Positions 44,127 to 56,283 are shown, counted from the stretch's first letter. The stretch: DNA of 64,000 nt from Basidiobolus meristosporus CBS 931.73 (GCA_002104905.1 MCFE01000228.1:58069-122068); one strand, 5' to 3'. Made by a program: numbers and translations. Notes: generated from the letters alone by a model not told the origin.

Positions 44127-47100
44127 TGTGGTAGGGTAAACATACCTCCCACAGACAAGTTTATTCATATAGTCATTATGATATACTTATCCATATTTTA
44201 TCTTATCAGTATTATCCCATTCTTCTTTTGCCCATATTATCAGTATTATCCCCATATGATGTTTACCCTGATTAGTTATTAGCATTAGTTATCCCAGATG
44301 TTATTCAGCTTTGTGATCAGTAGATGTATCTATATAAGGCAAGTACCCGCGTCAATACCCGTGACACATGACCTAGGTCTGTGTTACCATCTCTACCATT
44401 TCAATACCATATATGGTATTTCTATGTTGCACAGGTTTCAGACTACTGATTCCTGATTGGTTGAGAGTGCTGTGCCTTTTAGAACCTTCCAGGACATTCT
44501 TGGCATATTTTTAGCTCATAGTGATGTCATCAAGAATTCCACTGATACCTAGAATCTTCTAGAACCTTGTCATTAGTAATCACTTGGCAATCAGGAAAAG
44601 TATTTAAGGGAAAGCAATCCCTCATCAATAAATCATCCCTTCTATCAGTAACACTTCTACCTTATTGATTAGCAGCTGATCACTGCACCTGCCTTCAACA
44701 GTACATCTCAGACCTGCCATCAAGGAGCTTTTCAGGGTAGTGCACAAGACACACAGAGGCCTTTGGAGACACTTGGAGCACCTAGGAAGCTAGAGAAGCA
44801 GGAGCTTTTACCATAGTGACATATTGACAAAGACACCAGCAGTTTAGACACAGAGGTTATCGCACCCATCAGACACCTCACACACCTTGAGTTGTGTAGC
44901 TTCTCCCAGGAGTACCTCTACACCACCACATATTTGGCACCCAACGTGGGGGGTTTGACTGAACTGCCCCTAGAAGACTTAAGAAAGAACAAATTATCAA
45001 GACCATGGATCTACCTTTACCAGGAATGCAAGGAACCCCTTTCTTTGATGGAACCAAAGTTAAAGCTTTCATCAAGAGGTGGGAGCTTTTCTGCAGAGCC
45101 CACAAAATACCTGAGGCCATTATGGCTGAAGAGATGCCCCCCTACAGCACTGATGAGATCATGCTCTCTTTATATGAAAGAAATGATCTGCTGACAAATT
45201 GGACCCTCTTGAAGAGCTACTTGATTGATGAATATGGAGAGAGACAAGTTGACTACACACTTAAAGACTTGGAGAACTTTGCTTATAGCAAGTTTAAGCT
45301 GCTACCATTGAAAGAATACTTGAGTGGCCTTGAGCAAATTGGAGAGTCACTGAAAGCCCAAGGCATTATCACTGATCTGACTTTATCTGCCTATCTGCTC
45401 AGAGCACTACCAGAAGGCCTGGTGAGAAGGATTGAAAACAATCCTACTGTGAAAGCTATGAGTTCACTGCCTGCATTTCAGTTAGCCAAGCAGATTCTAC
45501 TTGCCCCTGAAGAAACCTCACCAATCAGAAAGCTTCTTTCAAGCCCAGAACAAATCCAAGATAGCCAAGACATACTTAATCCCAGCAATCAAAGCACTCA
45601 AATTCAGGAGCTGACACAGCAACTAGAAAAACTCTCTTTGCTACTTGCCAGCAAAGCATATGGTCAGAAGCCAGTAGAGAAAGAAGTCAAATATACATGC
45701 ATGTGGTGTGACTCTGCCAACCATTCCAAGAGAAATTGCCAAGAGCTTCAGTCATTACTATCCACAGGTGATGTCCTATATAGTCCTCAGGGATACATAG
45801 TCAGTAAGCATGGTGACAAATTATCCACAGCATTTGGACAAGGAGGAATGAGAGTTCACTACAAGCAAGTCACCTCTCATACAAGAAAGGTTCAACTCCA
45901 TGAAGAAGAAGATCCTGACTACTTTGATCCAGCTGAAGTTCTGAACTTTGACTATGAGGACCCCAGAGAGGCCCAAGATCATATAGCTTCAATTTATGCT
46001 TCAAAGAGACACCATCCTGAAAAAATGGCTAATCCAGGCCCAGCAACAAAAGTACCAAGATGTGAGCCAGAAGTTGTGATTGAGAAGAAAGCATCACCCC
46101 CATTAATTTTACAAGAGTCTGCCAAGGCCAACAACTACCACATGCAGCCTAGAGTCAAGCAAAAGGGTACCCCAGAGGCTCTGACAAGTCATATACTAGG
46201 AAGCAACATATCAATCAAGGTTGGAGAGCTACTCAGTGTATCACCATCTGTAAGAAAGACTATGGATGAGCATATCAGAATAAGAAAGCATCCAATTGAA
46301 GCAACTCAAGGCAACCAGGTCAGGACAGTTCAAGGAAGCCAAGATATCAGTAAGCTGCATCAAAGCCAGAAACACTACTACTCAGTGGCAACTGCAACAA
46401 CTACAGGAACTGTGCATAATCAAGAAATCCTATGTCATATAGACAGTGGATCTGAGATATGTGTGATGCCTTTGGAGGCTTGGAAACAACTACCATGCAA
46501 AGACCTATTGCCCATAGACACCAATATCAATTGGAGCATGAAGGATGCCAACTCAGGGCAATCAAAGCTTTTAGGAATTATTCACAGCTTCCCTCTCATC
46601 ATTGAAGGAATACCCCATGAGATCCCAGTATTCATTTGTGCAAAGGCTAACTTTGAATTACTTCTTGGAAGACCATGGGAAGTAAAAGCAAGAGCAACTG
46701 CAGTGAACTACCCAGATGGTTCAGCATGGTATACTATATACTCAGAGAGCCCAGGACTAACAGCAACCTTCTGTGGTGTGGACTCAAACAATATCCGATC
46801 AATGACATCATGTAGATTTCTATCTCAAGAAAGGACAGGTGGCTTCATTGAGGAAGACTGAGAGAGCACTTTGTTCTCCAAACTTACAGTGGTTAGCTAA
46901 AAAGTTCCCTGAAACTTTTTAGCTCAAGTGGGGGGTGGATGTGGTAGGGTAAACATACCTCCCACAGACAAGTTTATTCATATAGTCATTATGATATACT
47001 TATCCATATTTTATCTTATCAGTATTATCCCATTCTTCTTTTGCCCATATTATCAGTATTATCCCCATATGATGTTTACCCTGATTAGTTATTAGCATTA

Positions 47101-47743
47101 GTTATCCCAGATGTTATTCAGCTTTGTGATCAGTAGATGTATCTATATAAGGCAAGTACCCGCGTCAATACCCGTGACACATGACCTAGGTCTGTGTTAC
47201 CATCTCTACCATTTCAATACCATATATGGTATTTCTATGTTGCACAGGTTTCAGACTACTGATTCCTGATTGGTTGAGAGTGCTGTGCCTTTTAGAACCT
47301 TCCAGGACATTCTTGGCATATTTTTAGCTCATAGTGATGTCATCAAGAATTCCACTGATACCTAGAATCTTCTAGAACCTTGTCATTAGTAATCACTTGG
47401 CAATCAGGAAAAGTATTTAAGGGAAAGCAATCCCTCATCAATAAATCATCCCTTCTATCAGTAACACTTCTACCTTATTGATTAGCAGCTGATCACTGCA
47501 CCTGCCTTCAACAGTACATCTCAGACCTGCCATCAAGGAGCTTTTCAGGGTAGTGCACAAGACACACAGAGGCCTTTGGAGACACTTGGAGCACCTAGGA
47601 AGCTAGAGAAGCAGGAGCTTTTACCATAGTGACATATTGACAAAGACACCAGCAGTTTAGACACAGAGGTTATCGCACCCATCAGACACCTCACACACCT
47701 TGAGTTGTGTAGCTTCTCCCAGGAGTACCTCTACACCACCACA
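44127..47743 (+). mobile_element. Young gag-protease-only LTR retrotransposon E1
   Basis: Two 804-bp LTRs (44127-44930 and 46940-47743), both TGTGGTAGGG...CACCACCACA, with no difference found by reading them side by side. A 4-bp duplication ACGC flanks the element (44123-44126 and 47744-47747). A primer site of the tRNA 3'-end type (TGGCACCCAACGTGGGG, 44934-44950) follows the 5' LTR and a polypurine tract (GTGGGGGGTGGA) precedes the 3' LTR. Inside the LTR lie a TATATAAGG box (44331) and AATAAA (44627). The single ORF lacks RT, RNase H and integrase, so the element must be mobilised in trans. Identical LTRs mean recent insertion. Confidence 0.92.
45005..46861 (+). CDS. Gag-protease protein of element E1
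   Basis: An intact 618-residue frame from the ATG at 45005. Residues about 20-165 form a helical gag region (KAFIKRWELFCRAHKI, YTLKDLENFAYSKFKLLPLK). A CCHC knuckle lies at 232-245 (CMWCDSANHSKRNC, C-x2-C-x4-H-x4-C). A long hydrophilic linker with acidic runs follows. A retropepsin-type aspartic protease begins near residue 475 with CHIDSGSEICVMPL (catalytic DSG at 480-482) and ends with FELLLGRPWEV, the usual flap-distal hydrophobic-Gly motif. The frame stops 78 bp before the 3' LTR, leaving no room for polymerase domains. It presumably packages its own RNA and borrows reverse transcriptase and integrase from a related autonomous gypsy element. Confidence 0.9.
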   Translation: MDLPLPGMQGTPFFDGTKVKAFIKRWELFCRAHKIPEAIMAEEMPPYSTDEIMLSLYERNDLLTNWTLLKSYLIDEYGERQVDYTLKDLENFAYSKFKLLPLKEYLSGLEQIGESLKAQGIITDLTLSAYLLRALPEGLVRRIENNPTVKAMSSLPAFQLAKQILLAPEETSPIRKLLSSPEQIQDSQDILNPSNQSTQIQELTQQLEKLSLLLASKAYGQKPVEKEVKYTCMWCDSANHSKRNCQELQSLLSTGDVLYSPQGYIVSKHGDKLSTAFGQGGMRVHYKQVTSHTRKVQLHEEEDPDYFDPAEVLNFDYEDPREAQDHIASIYASKRHHPEKMANPGPATKVPRCEPEVVIEKKASPPLILQESAKANNYHMQPRVKQKGTPEALTSHILGSNISIKVGELLSVSPSVRKTMDEHIRIRKHPIEATQGNQVRTVQGSQDISKLHQSQKHYYSVATATTTGTVHNQEILCHIDSGSEICVMPLEAWKQLPCKDLLPIDTNINWSMKDANSGQSKLLGIIHSFPLIIEGIPHEIPVFICAKANFELLLGRPWEVKARATAVNYPDGSAWYTIYSESPGLTATFCGVDSNNIRSMTSCRFLSQERTGGFIEED

Positions 47744-48012
47744 ACGCTCTGATTCCACTGCTTGCGCAGGAACCCAACAGCTTTATACCACTGTTCATTC
47801 ACTAGTTCCCACACATCCTGGTCTTTGGCCAGTACTGCAAGGTCTGGCACCTCATATGCCAGTCTTTGCAACAAATCCTTGTACTACTCAACTACGTATT
47901 CTTGAGCACTGCTCTTGAAGAAGTGCTGCAACCTCTTGGTGTGCTTATTAATGCTCAAAAATTGCACTGAAGGCATTATGATAGCCATTCAAGCTCTTGA
48001 TGTTGTTGCCTT

Positions 48013-51000
48013 TGTTGCAATTTAAGAAGTAATTTGGATACAAGGAACTTATCAAGAAATAGTGATAATTGTTCTACTCTTGTTTATTAGTAAAGAAGCT
48101 CAGCATCTATACCTTTGTAGAAGTAATACTGCTGCAACACAGGGTAAGGAGGGTTTCTCAATATTCAGGAGCATTCTGTAACAGTTTCAGGGTTAGTACA
48201 TAATAGTTAGTGTTGGTGCTAACTTGATCCTGACTATAGGGGAATAATCAAATGATCATAGATCTGAAGAAAGTGGTAAAGTTAGTGCTGTAGATTAGTC
48301 CCACAGTGGCCTAGACTAGTCAAGAACTGTTAAGTAAATTTTTAGCTGCAGAATGATACCAAATAGTCCAATAATTCAACACTCACCCTCAACTAATTAA
48401 TTTCTTAATCCTGATTCCTCCCTGAGATATTCAAACTGTAGCCTAACTAGTGGTTTTGCCAATATGTCTGCCACCATTTTGTTAGTTGGGCAGTACACTA
48501 ACTCTACTAAGTTATTTTCTACAGCTTCTCTCACAAAGTGATGCTGTATCTCAATGTGCTTAGTTCTGGCATGCTTTGTAGGATTTCTAGCTAATGAAAT
48601 ACAACTTTGATTATCCTTGTATATACATGCTGGTTCATCTGAATTAAAACTAAGTCTTTGAATAATTTTCATAGCCATAAAGCCTCCTTAGTTGCTTGAA
48701 GTGCAGCCATATATTCAGCTTCAGTTGTAGATAGGGCCATAGTTGGTTGTTTCTTGCAATTCCAAGCAATAGCTGCAACAGTGTAAAGAAATACATAGCC
48801 TGTGGTAGAGTGTCTGTCAATTAGATCCCTACCCCAATCTGAATTACTATATCCATCAAATTTTTGCCTATTAGCTACTCCAGAGTATTGCAGTACCATA
48901 CTTATGGTACCTTGTAGATATCTGAAAATCCGCTTAACTGCTGCAATTTGATCTGCTCCATAATTTTGCGTGAAATGACTGACTGTTTCAACTGCTACTA
49001 CAATATCTGGACATGTAGACACCATCAAGTACATTAGGCCACAAACTATTGATTGATAGGGAAAGTTTTTGTCCATATTTGAGCCATATTCATTTATAAC
49101 TGGCTGAGATTTGCTTAATTTTCAGTTATTGTCCATATGGGTAGCTGCAGGTCTGCAATTTTCCATTTGAAGCTTCTAAGAATGTCCCTGATGTACTTAG
49201 ACTGATTCAGCACAATTCTCTGCATAGGTATGTCAAATTTGACCTCAATTCCAAGAAAATAGCTCAATTTTCCAAGATCTTTCATTTCAAATTTGCTGAA
49301 GAGATCTAATTTTGTCTGTTTAAGTGCCTCTTGGTCTTTTGTAGCTATAATTAGGTCATCCACATAAAAACCAGGGTGTTCACACCCTTCTTGAGCTGAT
49401 TCATATATATACTGTGATCTGCAGTGCTACAAGAGTACCCAATTATCACTAGACATGTGTCAGTCTTGCTATACCATGCTCTAGGTGCCTGCTTAAGCCC
49501 ATACAACAATTTTCTAAGTTTGCCACCTTATGGGGGTCTATTGGATTGTTGAAACCTTCTGGTTGCTTCATATATATAGTTTCTTGCAAATCCCCCATTT
49601 AGAAAGGCTGTTTTGACATCCATATGGTTTAGATCTAGACTGTGTACAGCTGCCAGGGCTAGAACTGTCCTAATGGTGTTAAACTTGGCAACCGGAGCAA
49701 ATGTTTGCTCAATGTCTAGTCCCTGGATCTGGGAATAGCATTTAGCCACCAATCTAGCCTTGTACTTATCAACAGCACCATTTGAGGTTATCTTGATCTT
49801 GTAGACCCATCTACATCCTAATGGCTTTCTCACATTTGGTAAATCTACCAGTTCCCACGTTTTTGCCTTGATCAGTGATTGGTACTCCTCCTGCATGGCA
49901 TTTTGCAACATATCAGCATCTGGACTTTGCATTGCCTGTTCCAGAATCTGAGGTTTGGCACATAAGGCAAGATAAATTTTTCCATGATCATTGGCTGTGT
50001 GCCACCAAGATCCAGGGACATTTCTCATTCTGGTAGATCTCCTAACTGGGATAATCTGTTCTGATCTGGGACTGGTAGAGGTATCCTCCATATCTGGCTG
50101 GATTTAACACTGAGCTCTTGAAACATGGTCTAGCTTGTTTGCCATATGAACCTCCCTTACAAACATTCAATTTGATTGAAATTGAGTATTTTAGGCCCAA
50201 AACAAGCTGATTTTTTTTACCAATTTGCTCATTTTCTGTTTCCCAATGTGTCCTAGCCTCATATGCCACGTCTCCCAGTTGGTTTCATCAGTTTCAGCAA
50301 TGTTGACATACTCAGGTACAATGATCTTGCATTGTAACTTGTATATATTGTGATCTCTAATTCCCAAAGCTAATTTTTGTCCATTCTCACTCAATATTAA
50401 GCAGCTCATCTTAATAAAAACAAATTTCAGTCCCTGAGCGGTTGCCTTACTGACTCAGAGTAGGTTCTTAGCTATTCCAGGTACAAAGAGTACGTCAGTG
50501 AGTCTTGCTGTTGTTGCCCCTGAGCTATTGATCATATTTAGTTGTATAGACCCACTTGAGGTAGCTTCCAGAGCAGAGTTATCTCCCAAATAAACCTTTC
50601 TTACAGGAATAGTCTTTAAGTTGCTGAACCACTCATTTATACCACAAATATGCTGTGAGGCTCCAGAGTCAATATACCATTCATTACTTTGGTTACTTGC
50701 ACTCTCTTGTATGGTTACATATAACTGTTCATCAGTAGTTATATGGTTTACCTGCTCTAGTTTCTGTTCTTTGTCTGCTTGTTTCTTCTTGCATTCTCTT
50801 GCCCAGTGTCCTGGCTTTTTACAATAGTTGCAGCAGCCAGGTTTTTTTTGGTTTTGTTGCTTTCCCTTCATTTCTGAGTGCCTTTCTGAACTGAATAAAG
50901 CATTATCTTTGATTTTCTCTGCTTGATCAACACATCTGAGTCCTTCATGGAGAAGTCTTCCTTTGGCATAGTCTAAAGTCAAATTGACTTCACTGCTTTC

Positions 51001-51920
51001 TAAAGAAAGTATAAGTGGCTTGTACTTGTCTGGTAGGCTGCAAAGCAGACAGAGTATCTTTTCTTCATCATCTACACCAGCATTAATACTGTAAAGTTCT
51101 TCTGCAAGTGTCTCCAACATGAGGAAGAAGCCAGATGATGATATACTACAACTTGTTACCAAAATGAAGAACTTTAGTTCCAAATAAAGCTTGCTTGATA
51201 CTGACTTTGCCCTAAAGATCTTCTCCAAGGATTCCCATGCTGCTTTGGCAGTATTTGAGACCTGGATTTGTCCAATGAAGGAATCTTGCATATTGATACA
51301 TATGGCATTAAAGGCCTTTCTCTCCTTCTCTTGAAACTTCTCCACTTCTTCTGCTGTTCCTTTGGGCTTAGCTTCTTTTCCTGTTACTATATTCCAAAGC
51401 TTCATTTCCTCAAGGTGGATCTGCATCTTGATTCTCCTAAGTCTGTAGTTCTTTCCATCAAACCTCTCCTTTACAGGGAAAATGTTTGTGTTGTTCTGTT
51501 TACTGGTAGAAGTCATCTTTAGAATAGATTAAGGTAATTGGGGCTCATAACCTGTTGCAATTTAAGAAGTGATTTGGACATAAGGAACTTATCAAGAAGT
51601 AGTGACAATTGTTATACTATTTTTTATTAGTAAAGAAGCTCAGCATTTATACCCTTGTAGAAGTAATACAGCTGCAACACTGAGTATGGAGGGTTTCTCA
51701 ATATTCAGGAGCATTTTGTAACAGTTTCAGGGTTAGTACATAATAGTTAGTGTTAGTGCTAATTTGATCCTGACTATGGGGGAATAATCATATGATCATA
51801 GATCTGAAGAAAGTGCAAAGTTAGAGCTGTAGATTAGTCCCACAATGACCAAGACTAGTCCAGAATTGTTAAGTAAACTTTCAGCTGCAGAATGATACCA
51901 AATAGTCATATATTTCAACA
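48013..51920 (-). mobile_element. Copia-C element C1, integrase-deleted
   Basis: LTRs of 369 bp (48013-48381) and 368 bp (51553-51920), TGTTGCAATTTAAG...TTCAACA, with a 5-bp duplication GCCTT on both sides (48008-48012 and 51921-51925). Primer site GGTTATGAGCCC (51541-51552, minus strand), the same half-tRNA site as family A. At 3.9 kb it is short for a copia element because the integrase core is missing. It sits inside ORF2 of Tnp2-X5. Confidence 0.92.
48397..51516 (-). pseudogene. Copia-C1 polyprotein without integrase core
   Basis: Gag-protease frame from ATG 51516 is open for about 353 codons: KERFDGKNYRLRRIKMQIHL, CCHC knuckle CNYCKKPGHWARECKKKQ and protease WYIDSGASQHICG, ending at a stop before VSKATA. 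The integrase zinc part survives (ETWHMRLGHIGKQKMSKLV, then frame change, CKGGSYGKQARPCFKSS), but the sequence then jumps (near 50100) to the post-integrase linker RRSTRMRNVPGSWW, so the DDE core is deleted. RT (KTAFLNGGF, MDDLIIATKDQEA) and RNase H (ALSTTEAEYMAALQATKEAL, SLARNPTKHARTKHIE) are present with several frame changes. Confidence 0.88.
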
Positions 51921-51925
51921 GCCTT

Positions 51926-53470
51926 GTCTGTCAGTAGTATCTCCACTCTGTCAATGATGGAGAATATGGAGGCTGTGGTAGACAAATTGCCTTTTTCAGC
52001 AAATTTATCTACCTTGCTGGAGTGTAGCTTAACTGGCGGCGCTTCCAACTCTTGTGAAAGCAGCTGTTTTCTTGTTGATAATTCTTCTTGGCTATGATGA
52101 GACTCAGTCTGTTCCGGGCTTGCAGTGTCATTTGGCAAGAACTGCTGCTTTTTTGCATGCCTCCCTGGCTCAGGCTTGGGTGGATATTTTTCCTTTTCCC
52201 TTTTCTTTATCATTGCCAGGTCTTTCACTGATGCTTTGTCTGAGTGCTTCTTGTAATGAACTAAATTTTCTTCTTGATAAATCTGCTCCAACTCATCTGT
52301 TTTGGCCTGCTTGTTCCTTGCTGGCACTCTTCTGGCAGCCTGACATTTCTTTCCCACTTGTTTTGAGCTCTCAACTGTAGGTGTGACAGGCTCCTGTAAA
52401 AGCCATGGGTTTTCATCACTGCCAAGTCCTTTGCTGCTACTTGACTGAGTGCTTCTTGAGTGGTACTAGGCTTTTTCTTTGATGAATATTGTGCTGGTGC
52501 ATCTGTGTCTGCCCTCTTGTCCCTAATTGGCACTCTTCCAGCTACCCAATATCTCTTTGTTGCTTGTCTGGAGCTTTTGGCCCTGCTTGTAACAGGCTCT
52601 TAAGGAAGCTGCTGTTTTTGGCCATGGCACCCTTGTTCTTCTTTCTTTGATAGCTTCTGCTATTCTTAAGATACTTTCTTAGCATTTCAATGCTGGCCCA
52701 GAATCTGTTTGCCTGTTTGAATCCAGGTTAATGCTCATGGAACAAGTCAAGTGCATTCTGCTTGGCCTTGAGTTCCTGATGGTTCCATGGTATGCCAGCC
52801 TTGAGGTGATGGCATGCTAGACTTCTGATAGCCTCTTGAATATTAGCCCACTCTTATTATTGCACTCAATGGCTTCATGGATCTTCAATTTCTTTTGATT
52901 TTTAGGCTTTAATATAAGCACCACATTGTCTCCCTCCCTAGCTGTAACAGGTTTTTCTGTGGGCTTTATCTTTGGGCACTGTTTTTGTGCATCAAAGACT
53001 GTACAGTGCTCCTCTGCTATTACATTGGGAAATGGCTCAATTCTTGGCTGTGTCATTGAGCTACTTGAGTTCCTTCTTTGCAGCAAAGATGCTGCTTTCT
53101 CTACCTGGGATATTGATTGCTCTACATTTATTATCTGCTCATCCTGTTTTTGGACTATTTCCTGATTTCTTTGGCCCATTGCATCTATCCCATCAGCCAC
53201 TGCACTTAATTGCTTCATTAATGCTGGGCACAACGGTCAGCTTGTGCTCTGCAGAGGTTCTCAATTGCCTACTTGACTGAGAGCCTGAGGAGTTTGCATT
53301 ATTACCTTCAGTGGGCACACTGTTAACATGGCCTTTTTTTGTATGTAGCCCCACTTGTTGCAATGAATGTCAAAGCAAGCTGTTGTCCAACTGTTCTTCT
53401 GTTGCTGTCAGTGGTGGGGTTTGGTTGGGAACCAGACAACCTTGCTTCATTTTTTGACAGCATATATATG
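51926..53470 (-). pseudogene. Tnp2-X5 ORF2 (largest remaining part)
   Basis: In several frames: VEQSISQVEKAASLLQRRNS (coiled coil), REGDNVVLILKPKNQKKLK, basic repeats with SRPKQMSWSR and KRNVRLPEECQQGTS, and QFLPNDTASPEQTESHHSQE followed by STTASIFSIIDRVEILLTD. The last 30 or so codons and C-terminus lie beyond C1 at 47744-48012. Frame changes near 52260, 52540 and 53230. Confidence 0.6.
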
Positions 53471-53682
53471 AAAGTGAGTCAAGTCAAAAGGGAAATAGTG
53501 TTACATATACGTGTGTATGTGGTGCCACAGCTTTATTTTTAATGCTTATAATGGCAGGTTATCACTGAATCTACATTCATGTAGGTGCAGTGTCTCAAAT
53601 ACAAGACTGTCTTAAATTCACATGAGCATTGACTAAAAAGTGATATAATAGCGTAATGTTGTTGAAGGTCAAACTGTTTGCC

Positions 53683-54604
53683 CCATGGACAAGACTACTT
53701 TGACTCATTGCTGTAAGAGAAGAGAAAAACAACCATGTGGCTATTGTGGCAAGCCTCTCAGCCATGATTCATGCAGACAGCATAGGAAGTATTACAAGGA
53801 TCACAGCCAGTGTTTTGCTACACAAGTCATACTTGACCATTCTTGGTCACTACTGTACCAACATCATCTTGCTGGCCAGTTGATACTTCTATATTGGCAC
53901 CTAGCTCTCTTTGTCACCCTATGCAAACTGAGTTAGGTGAGTTTCTGATTACTTTGGGCTCACCTCAGCCTTTTGAATATGGCACACAGAGTGATAGCCC
54001 TGACAAAGAAGGTTCACTGATGGATTGTGAGCCTATCTTCCCTGGCAACAGTACCATATATGAGCCTGGTCAAGTCCTAATATGCAATAAAACAACACCA
54101 ATAGAAACAAATGCCAAGGATACTTTATGGAGCCAAGTGAGCCCAGTAATCCATCTACTGGTGAATGATGTAATGTTGTGGCTAGAGAAGTGGTGTGTTT
54201 CCACTAATATCAGTAATGGGGGCATAGAGGAGTTATTACTACTTCTTCCCAAAATCATTCTGGGATGCAACTGTCCTGTACAGGGTACAATTGGACAACT
54301 GACATGCAGCTAGCAACATATGATCTAGAGACTGTCCTGATTCCAGCATGTGTTAACAGTTGCAAGGCATTCACATCCAAAAATGCTACCAATGCAATGT
54401 GTCCAAATTGTCAGGATTCCACCACTGATGAGGGATAACATTGTTCACACTCTGGATATATTCTGGTAATACCCCATCTGATGAAACTGATGTAGTCCAA
54501 CAAATATTGCAAAGCTATCTGGTACTGCACTCTCTATCAATCAAGCACAAACACACCCAATATATTTGATGGCAAACATTACAAACTGCTAAGAAGAAAG
54601 GGCT
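53683..54604 (+). pseudogene. tnp2-type transposase, N-terminal part (X5)
   Basis: Starts MDKTTLTHCCKRREKQPCGY at an ATG; a CxxC-x7-C...HRKYYKD...C pattern (CGYCGKPLSHDSCRQHRKYY) suggests a small zinc-binding module. Then, after a frame change near 53935, LWSQVSPVIHLLVNDVMLWL and CNCPVQGTIGQ. It ends at a palindromic join with the copy in the other direction. Confidence 0.65.
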
Positions 54605-54697
54605 ACTCATACATACCTTCAAAGTAGCCCTTGCTTCTTGGCTGTTTGTAATGTTTGCCATCAAATATATTGGATATGTTTGTGCTTGATTGATATT

Positions 54698-55430
54698 AGA
54701 CTTGTTCTGTTGGATAGTGCCACATTGAGCCATGAGTGCCAAATGATGCCATAGTGTGCCAGGGAGGCCAAATGAGCCTACACTTGGCCACAGAGTGTGA
54801 AACATAGATCTGCATCTTCATGCAAAGCAGCCCCTATGTCTCACTCATTATGATGGCAAAAATCCATTTTTTGACCTTTTTTTTAGGTTGATGTTGTACA
54901 GGATGTGCAAGAGCACTAAAGTATTGAAGATATGCATCTGGTACTCAATACCCATGGCACTCTGAATCTAGCTCCTGTGGCTTGTGACGTGTCACAAAAA
55001 TGCATGGCACTATCTTGGTTCACTGGTACTATCTGGCACTATAAGTGCTTTGTATTGATCTTACTTTAGGGCTAATATTTAAATATAGTGCCAGATAGTA
55101 CCAGTGAACCAAGATAGTGCCATGCATTTTTGTGACACGTCACAAGTCACAGGAGCTAGATTCAGAGTGCCATGGGTATTGAGTACCAGATGTATATCTT
55201 CAATTCTTTAGTGCTCTTGCACATCCTGCACAATATTGATCCACAAAAAAACGTCAAAAAATAGATTTTCTCCTGCATCATAGGTGAAACACAGGGGATG
55301 CTTTGCATGAAGTTGCAGATCTATGTTTCACACTCTGTGGCCAAGTATAGGCTCACTTGGCCTCTCTGGCACACTATGGCATCATTTGGCAATCATGGCT
55401 CAATGTGACATTATCCAACGGAACAAGTCT
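54698..55430. mobile_element. 733-bp foldback element with Harbinger-type ends
   Basis: Nearly palindromic along its whole length, with the axis near 55065. Ends AGACTTGTTCTGTTGGATAG and its complement match the left end of H1 (AGACTTGTTCCGTTGGATAG). Flanked by ATT on the left and ACT on the right; the uninterrupted host sequence in another copy reads GATACTGAG, so the original 3-bp duplication was probably ACT. No coding capacity. It looks like a non-autonomous derivative moved by a Harbinger transposase. Confidence 0.85.
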
Positions 55431-55443
55431 ACTGAGTGTGGTA

Positions 55444-56283
55444 CTACATAGCTTTGCAATATTTGTTGGACTGCATCAGCTTCCTCTGATTGGGTATGAC
55501 TGGAATGTATTCAGAGTGTGAAGGATGTTTTCCCTCAATGGTGGTGGATTCCTGACAATTTGGACACATTGCAATGGTAGCATTTTTGGATGTGAATGCC
55601 ATGAAACTGTTAACACATGCTGTTATCAGGACAGTCTCTAGATTATATGTTGCCAGCCACATGACAGTTGTCCACTTGTACCATGTACATAGTAAGTTGC
55701 ATCCCGGTATGATTTTGGCAAGAGGTAGTAATAAATCCTCAAGGCCCCCATTACTGGTATTAGTGGAAATATGCCACTTCTCTAACCACAACATTACATC
55801 ATTCACCAGTAGATGGATTACTGGGCTCACTTGGCTCCATAAAGTAACCTTGGCATTTGTTTCAATGGGTATTGTCTCATTGCATTTAGGGATTTGACCA
55901 GGCTCATACATGGTACTGTTGTTGGGGGAGATGAGCTCAAAATCCATCAGTGAACCTTCTTTGTCAGAGCTATCACTTGGTGTGCCATATTCAGAAGGCT
56001 GAGGTGAGCCTAAAGGTGTCACAAACTCACCTGACTCAGTTTGTGCAAGGTGACAAAGATGGCCAGGTGCCAATATAGAAGTATCAACTGGCTGGCAAGA
56101 TATTGTTGGTACAGTAGTGACCAATGAATGGTAAAGCATGCCTTGTGTGGCAAAACACTGGCTGTGATCCTTGTAATACTTCCTACACTGTCTCCATGCT
56201 TCATGGCTGAGAGGCTTGCTACAATATCTACATGGCCTTTTTTCTCTTCTCTTATGGCATTGAGTCAAGGTAGTCTTGTCCAT
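55444..56283 (-). pseudogene. tnp2-type transposase, N-terminal 279 residues (X6)
   Basis: The longest clean piece of the transposase start: MDKTTLTQCHKRREKRPCRY, zinc-like CRYCSKPLSHEAWRQCRKYY, an acidic linker (SDSSDKEGSLMDFELIS), LWSQVSPVIHLLVNDVMLWL, CTWYKWTTVMWLATYNLET, a second CxxC (MCPNCQES) and YIPVIPNQRKLMQSNKYCKA. The frame ends at the foldback insertion. The continuation seen in the 36.8-37.3 kb copy carries the tnp2 signature, which is why I name it so. Confidence 0.75.

Larger units (their letters stand above)
43645..54604 (-). mobile_element. Tnp2-X copy X5, interrupted by elements E1 and C1
   Basis: From the terminus at 43645, ORF2 runs on the minus strand through 44126, resumes at 47744-48012 after E1, and again from 51921 after C1 to about 53470. 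The divergent promoter and the N-terminal part of the transposase (plus strand) follow to 54604, where an inverted copy of the same sequence begins. Both nested elements have target duplications and restore ORF2 sequence when removed. Confidence 0.75.
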
